Assembly: GCA_009760855.2 (NCBI GenBank)
Contig: WPIO01000032.1
Location: forward strand, 500,501-564,500
Length of the DNA: 64,000 nt
Reading direction: 5' to 3'
DNA from: Cristatella mucedo
Lineage: Eukaryota > Bryozoa > Phylactolaemata > Cristatellidae
Of the stretch, positions 59,386 to 64,000 are shown in pieces. Positions within the stretch are counted from its first letter, which is position 1, and each line of letters opens with the position of its first letter. Made by a program: the position numbers and the translations under genes. The notes beneath the pieces were generated by a model. That model saw only the letters and a list, made by a program, of their open reading frames with translations. It ran no database searches and was not told the DNA's origin.

Positions 59386-60204
59386 AGCAGTAACACGTAC
59401 AAGAGTCTGAAATTATAATAGTTTTGGTAATCAAATAACGGCAAATAGTATTTTGGCAGTAGCCCACATACTGATTTACTAGGCCGCCTTTTAAAAGCGA
59501 GGATAGATCAGCAGACAGCTATATAGACAATTATATTATGTGGCTTATTTGATACTGACTTAATAATGCTCCGGTCTAATTGTATCACTTCTCTTGGGAG
59601 TTCCACCCGACGCTGCTGAATCAATATTTTTAATAGTGAATGCATTTAGCCAATCTATGTGCACGTATTTTGCGAAGGGATGCAAGACCATCAGTTGCAG
59701 TATCGTCGGCTTGCTTAAAAAAGTCTAATGAATGTACTTACTTAACGCTGAATTTTACTCGGCAAATCTCTTCCACTAACAATGCACAAATAGCTTTTTT
59801 TTGCAATTTAAGACGCTGCTTCAAGGCTCCTTCTAGCTGGCTGGTATTCGTCGCTTGCACCAAGTACAGTGAGCGCTTGACGTCAAAAACCAGAGTGACA
59901 AGAGCCGACCTGTTTCGTCAGGGGCCAGAGTTGTGGGTGAGGCTGTTTATTAATACGGTTGCATAGTTTGAGCTGTCCGAGGGTGCAACCGGGGAGTCAC
60001 CGGTGGAATTACTCGCAACCGCACCACCGTTTTATCAGACTGGGGAAGGCGCCAATTTGCCACGTCGGAATTTTGTCACCTGGGCTATTAGACCACACGC
60101 GGATTGTATTTCAGCGGCGGTCTTATAGTCACGCCCTTCCTTAAACCAAAGTGCCTGCTTGCTGCCCTCGGTTTCGTACGGCGACGTACGGCTAGGCGTG
60201 GTTC
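59386..60204. other. No gene; last part is unit 5 flank
   Basis: A 108-codon open frame (59640-59966) has no motif and I do not call it. From about 60,150 the sequence matches the flank of gene 4 (GCTTGCTGCCCTCGGTTT). Confidence 0.5.
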
Positions 60205-60295
60205 ATGCAAATTTATCTACAGCCTCCGGTAACGCCTAGCAACGGCACGCGGCGGCAGAGGCGCGTCAGAGTGTTGAGTACTGCGTACTTATAAG
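60205..60295 (+). promoter_or_regulatory. Promoter of gene copy 5
   Basis: Perfect octamer ATGCAAAT at 60205-60212, best X-box-like word of the set (GCCTAGCAACGG near 60,233-60,245), and a changed TATA box, TATAAG at 60290-60295. Spacing 85 bp and 79 bp differs slightly from the other copies. Confidence 0.75.
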
Positions 60296-60368
60296 CGTGG
60301 CAGCTTACCGGTCCAGCACAAGACAGCTCTCAGCAGCTCTCGCAAAATTCGGAGCTGAGACTTCAGTC

Positions 60369-60997
60369 ATGAAGATAGCCGTGGTCGTACTCGCTCTGTG
60401 CGTTCTTTCGGTTCAAGGTGAGTGCTCGGTGGAGAGTCTCGTACGCTTGTTGCGCTCAGTCGCCACGCCGGGACCTTCCATTAATGTCAAAAAAGCGGCC
60501 TCGCACTGTCGTTAAAAGAGGGTGAGCCTGAGCACCCTTAACGCTCGTTGCAATAAAGTGCTATATTGCAAGGGCTACATGATGACGTTCACTTGTTGTA
60601 GCTGGTGGCGGATGGGGAGGAAAAGAAAGCAACAACAACAACAATAATAACAACAAAAAGCAACAACAACAACAATAATAACAACAACAATGCTGGTGGA
60701 AATAATAACAACAACAATAATAACAACAATGCTCGAGGCCACCATGAGAGAACCATCATCAAGAAGGTTCCAGTGCCCTACACGGTGGTTGAGAAAGTCC
60801 CGCAGCCTTATGAGGTCATCAAGGAGGTGAAGGTTCCCGTGGAAGTGATCAAGGAGGTCAAGGTACCAGTGGAGGTCATCAAGGAGGTGAAAGTGCCTTA
60901 TCCAGTGGTTGAGAAAGTGCCAGTTCCCTATACAGTGGTGGAGAAAGTCCCTGTTCCGGTGAAAGTTCACCGCGAGTACGAGCCTGAAGGATGGTAA
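60369..60997 (+). pseudogene. Secreted Asn-rich / Val-Pro repeat protein, copy 5, frameshifted
   Basis: Exon 1 (60369-60417) and the start of exon 2 (from 60602) are as in copy 3: MKIAVVVLALCVLSVQ, then AGGGWGGKES. Inside the first Asn tract a 31-bp stretch starting AGCAACAACAACAACAATAA is tandemly duplicated (AGC at 60628 and 60659). The canonical frame then reads N8, KK, Q5 and stops at TAA 60676-60678 after 41 residues. The normal C-terminal domain (ending HREYEPEGW, TAA 60995-60997) is intact but one frame off. An alternative acceptor AG at 60628-60629 would restore the frame, but it loses GGWGGKES and has no pyrimidine tract. AATAAA at 61046-61051. A fresh pseudogene, a polymorphism or an assembly error are all possible. 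Confidence 0.8.
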
Positions 60998-61395
60998 ATG
61001 TTTGGATGCGTCATTTCTATACGTGGGGGGCAATTCGAGGATCTGAATAAATTCTATACACAGCCAATCCTGTTTTTTTGAGATCAAAGGTTAATCAAAA
61101 TCATTGCTCTATATGCTACTTGATCTAAGCATTTAAATATACAGAAAGTGAGACAGTGTTAATGACTTCGGTATCCCAACTAAAAATATGTTGGCCGAGC
61201 CGTAATTTACAAGTTAAAGGAATTGAAATGCTAAAAAATATAGTTAATTTCTGCTACACCTTTGGAAAACCTAATACCTATTAGGCAATAAATGTATCCA
61301 CCGGGACCTCTGTCGTTAAAGACAAAAGTCTTACAAACAAGGCCAAATCCTTAGGTACGTTTTTTAAGTAATCGCTAATAAAAATGGCACTCAGA
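60998..61395. other. 3' flank of copy 5
   Basis: Contains the AATAAA noted for copy 5 and then unrecognised sequence. Unlike units 2 to 4, the downstream flank is not obviously shared. Confidence 0.5.
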
Positions 61396-61399
61396 GCCA

Positions 61400-61745
61400 G
61401 ACTATTTGGATTCTATACGATTTTAAGAACCTCAAAACTATTGGGGAACTAGCCTTTAGTTCGCATGCTCCCAAAGCCGAGAACTCACTACCAACACAAG
61501 TCACAACGCCCCTTGATGAAGGCTCGTAAAAAGAAACTTAAAACACCCCTGTTCATTCCAGCCTTTGCTGGTTCTTTGTGATTTGTCCTTTGTGTGGGCG
61601 TGCATGTACCTGCTTACAATATATTGGCTGCTTGTGGATGTTACCACAAATAGTTTAGTAATGCTTTCTGTGAAGCATCTGTAAAATGCACAGAGAGAGA
61701 TTAGTTCTCGGAGGGGCTATGCGATTGTATGATTATTATTATAAT
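61400..61745 (+). mobile_element. LINE 3' fragment, decayed
   Basis: CTTTAGTTCGCATGCTCCCA and AAGCCGAGAACTCACTACC match the SSYAPKAWNSLP segment. The 3' UTR and AAAATGCACAGAGAGAGATT hairpin remnant follow, then ATTATTATT. Confidence 0.75.
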
Positions 61746-62415
61746 TTTTTTTATAAGATAGATTGCCCTAAATGTGACGTACAGTGTCGGGTAAGTAAAT
61801 TCGAAAGATGTTGAAAACCATGAAGGAGGCTCACAGGTGAGTCAGTAGTTGGTCTAGAGACTCTCCAGAGCATGATTTTTACTTTATGCTTAAGTCCTAA
61901 TCGAACTGTAATATATTGCCCTAAAGCTCTCATAATCATCGCTCTCCGTTGCTAAAACAATTGTTCGGACTCTATGCAATGACTAAAGTTATTAATTGGT
62001 CAGAGTAAGTCTAATTAGATAGTCGCCGTATTAGCAAAAATTGGGTCTTTAACTGCTTTGCACACCCAGTTTTAAATTAGAAAATTTCGTAGGTCTTTTA
62101 AGCCAGCCAGGGGCTTAGAAGGCGCCACGTTGAATTTTCTACGAACAGCACGTTTGCTTCTAATGATCTACGACCGGGCGAGGTATCTTAAAATATACTA
62201 ATCCTCATCCGTTGCACCCTATATAAGTCGCAAGACAGTCTGAGTTAATCAACACCAATCTGCCCCTCGTTCTAGCCACTCTTGGTCCGTGTACAGACGA
62301 TTGGTCGCAGAGTCGCTGATTGCATCTGCTAACGACGAGCCTATTTCCCAGATTTTGGAATAAGTTAAGTGATCGCTCAGACAGCGAAGTCTCATCCACT
62401 GCTATCACTGTGTGA
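61746..62415. other. No recognised feature
   Basis: No gene or element seen. Confidence 0.5.
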
Positions 62416-62419
62416 CCTC

Positions 62420-62705
62420 AGCTGTTGGCTTCTGGAAGGTTCGAAACTGAGGTTTTTAGGTCGCTTTAGCCAATGGTTCTTCCAAAGACATTGGTGTGAA
62501 AGCGTTCAATACCAAATTTGAAAGCCCTCAGTTCCGTTTTTAAACGGGCATATCTTTCCAGAAAGGGAGTCAGCATTCGCGAAGTATACGCAGGCGGTCG
62601 TTGGTTTGGTATTAACATCACACCAAGGCCACGCTGAGTGGCATCCGCCGACAATCTAATAGGGAACTTAGCCTCACATAAGTTAGTAGAGGAGAATTAA
62701 TCATA
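62420..62705 (-). pseudogene. Ty3/Gypsy RNase H fragment
   Basis: The minus strand reads LSADATQRGLGVMLI, PPAYTSRMLTP, and RYARLKTELRAFKFGIERFH. This is the order of the Ty3/Gypsy RT-RNase H junction (SADAS-GLGAVL, YASR-LT, YA-EKE-LA-VFG-ERFH). The preceding RT connection is frameshifted (AFDRIKRVMINSPLL in another frame). Part of a dead element continuing to the right. Confidence 0.8.
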
Positions 62706-63475
62706 ACTCTTTTAATGCGGTCAAAAGCTTGAGCTTGTTTTGGCGTTCCTGCACCAGATCGTCGCTGCCGACAGAGTGTCATCAAGGTATAGGCAGTGGT
62801 AGCGCCGCACTAGATTGGCTTAATTTTAGTGCGATCAAGAACTGACCGGAGGGGAAAAACTCCTTTGTCGTGGAGCAGTGAACCAGTGAGTACGACTAGT
62901 ATGATGAGAGAGCAAAGGAGCTTAAGAGCTATCCAGAAAGCTCTTGGACCAGTGGTGGCAATTCGGCCTTTAGAATTAGTCTGCTATCCCCGTGAGCGGT
63001 TTATCGACGTTGGCTGGACTGTCTACCTCGGCCATAACTCTGTCCAAAAAGAATCGTCTGGAATCTTTTCGGCATTCAAGCTGGATTGGGTTGCCCATCC
63101 GCTGGCTTAGAAACGGTATCAATTCCTTACCGTTATGGCCCACGGTGCGGGGCCCAATGCCACTAAGCTCTCGCCACATTGTCTCTGCTAGGTATGTAGG
63201 TGTAGAGCGACGCTTATGCCGAGTCTTTTGTTTGATTTCTGCTTTCTCTTCGGCTTCGTTTCGATGCCGGTAGTTGCGGGCCTCGTTGATCTGAAAGCGA
63301 GGGCGGATTGTGTGCTTTTCGCCGGAGATTGATGAGACACGACGAGACAGCTCCAGAATGATTTGGCTGACGCCACCGAATTCGTTTGTGTCGCCCCAGA
63401 GCTCGCAGTTTGTGTTTGTCCTGTTTTGAGTGTTCGCGCGCACGTGGTGTCGGCATAAGAATTTGGCAATGCAAA
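62706..63475 (-). mobile_element. Probable Ty3/Gypsy internal remains
   Basis: Minus-strand open frames overlap here (155, 93 and 86 codons), one with a basic tail (RHRNEAEEKAEIKQKTRHK). They lie upstream of the RNase H piece in the direction of transcription, where gag, protease and RT are expected. I cannot assign domains. YLDDT near 62,790-62,800 may be the RT catalytic site (usual form YxDD). Confidence 0.4.
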
Positions 63476-63552
63476 CTAGAAGTAGCTTAATGTGATGTGC
63501 GATATATTTCGGTGGTTCGGGCTTCTCCGTCTATATGAATCGTTCTCTACAG

Positions 63553-63897
63553 CTGGCGCCGGTTGCCTAAGTGCTGGGACGCATTTCCCCTGCAAAAGCA
63601 CTTGGTTTAGTGTGTGAGGTATTCCTGTTTTACGGTGGAAACGGGGCCCTAGTTCTCCAGTCAGGATCTACGCTCCGCTTCGGTCTCCTACATCTTATTT
63701 GGGTCGCTCCTCACCGTAGACGTAAGTAGCCTAAGTGCGGGGACGCATTTCCCCCTAGAGTGCTTGTGCTACTGATAGCTTGTCAGTAGTGTGGAGATTA
63801 AATTGAGCTAGACGCGTGGCGACTTTGTACGCTTGCGAATAAAGCTCAGTAAAATCCACTATTCGTGTGTCTCACTTTTCAAGCACGCCACGGCATC
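63553..63897. repeat. LTR-like or tandem-repeat region
   Basis: A word CCTAAGTGCNGGGACGCATT followed by TCCCC occurs twice, near 63,568 and 63,731. A polyadenylation-like GCGAATAAAGCTCAGTAAAA lies at about 63,835 and the region ends near GGCATCACA. This could be a + strand LTR, separate from the minus-strand Gypsy remains. Confidence 0.35.
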
Positions 63898-64000
63898 ACA
63901 ACCCTCTTAGTAACTTAACCCCAGTTAGATTGCCAATTTTGCCTAAGGCTTGGCACTTCCTGCCGGTGAATGCTAAGTATCATAGTATTTGCATTGCCGT
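63898..64000. other. Window end, nothing recognised
   Basis: No feature seen in the last 100 bases. Confidence 0.5.

Noticed and set aside
59640-59966. 108-codon open frame upstream of copy 5
   Set aside because: No motif, no conservation in the flanks of the other units, AT-rich composition typical of neighbouring noncoding DNA.

Overview
The window is animal nuclear DNA, from an invertebrate I cannot name. The reasons are a two-exon gene family with GT-AG introns, TATA promoters and AATAAA signals, a high load of LINE, SINE, hAT and LTR-element remains, and long microsatellites. A lophotrochozoan such as a flatworm or mollusc would fit, but that is a guess. No bacterial-type operon, rRNA or intact tRNA gene was seen.

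The core is a head-to-tail array of five related genes, all on the + strand, with start codons near 4.3, 18.5, 34.0, 45.4 and 60.4 kb (11 to 16 kb apart). Each has a 49-nt first exon coding a signal peptide, an intron of about 180 nt, and a second exon. The second exon codes a short Gly/Trp motif, polyasparagine blocks separated by glycines, a Val/Pro/Lys/Glu repeat domain and an invariant acidic-aromatic C-terminus (HREYEPEGW or HREYEPEAW). They look like a multigene family of secreted structural proteins of unknown function. Each gene carries the same promoter layout: an octamer-like ATGCAAAT element, an X-box-like motif and a TATA box. Octamer to TATA is 77-78 bp and TATA to ATG 83 bp in four of five copies. 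Copy 5 is frameshifted by a 31-bp duplication in its Asn tract. At least two, perhaps three, further promoter plus exon-1 relics (24.9, 36.7, 37.7 kb) show the array was once larger.

The array grew by segmental duplication. Flanks of the genes are alignable by eye, a second block (24.2-26.9 kb and 36.0-39.7 kb) is a diverged pair, and 53.9 kb matches 58.0 kb. These duplicates act as empty-site controls. They date a 4.2-kb hAT (Tip100-like) element with an 8-bp target duplication (20,011-24,231), a 784-bp LINE (46,903-47,686) and a SINE (58,392-58,538).

Most of the rest is mobile-element debris. One CR1/L2-like LINE family gives about 20 fragments ending in a conserved hairpin and an ATT-rich tail. 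One tRNA-derived SINE family borrows that same tail; a second SINE family does not obviously do so. A gag-only LTR element with 61-bp LTRs sits in a LINE at 9.0-11.0 kb. A 159-bp element closely resembling the horizontally transferred SPIN hAT family sits in another LINE at 13.4 kb. The right edge holds Ty3/Gypsy remains. Several long stretches contain nothing I can recognise, and they are marked.
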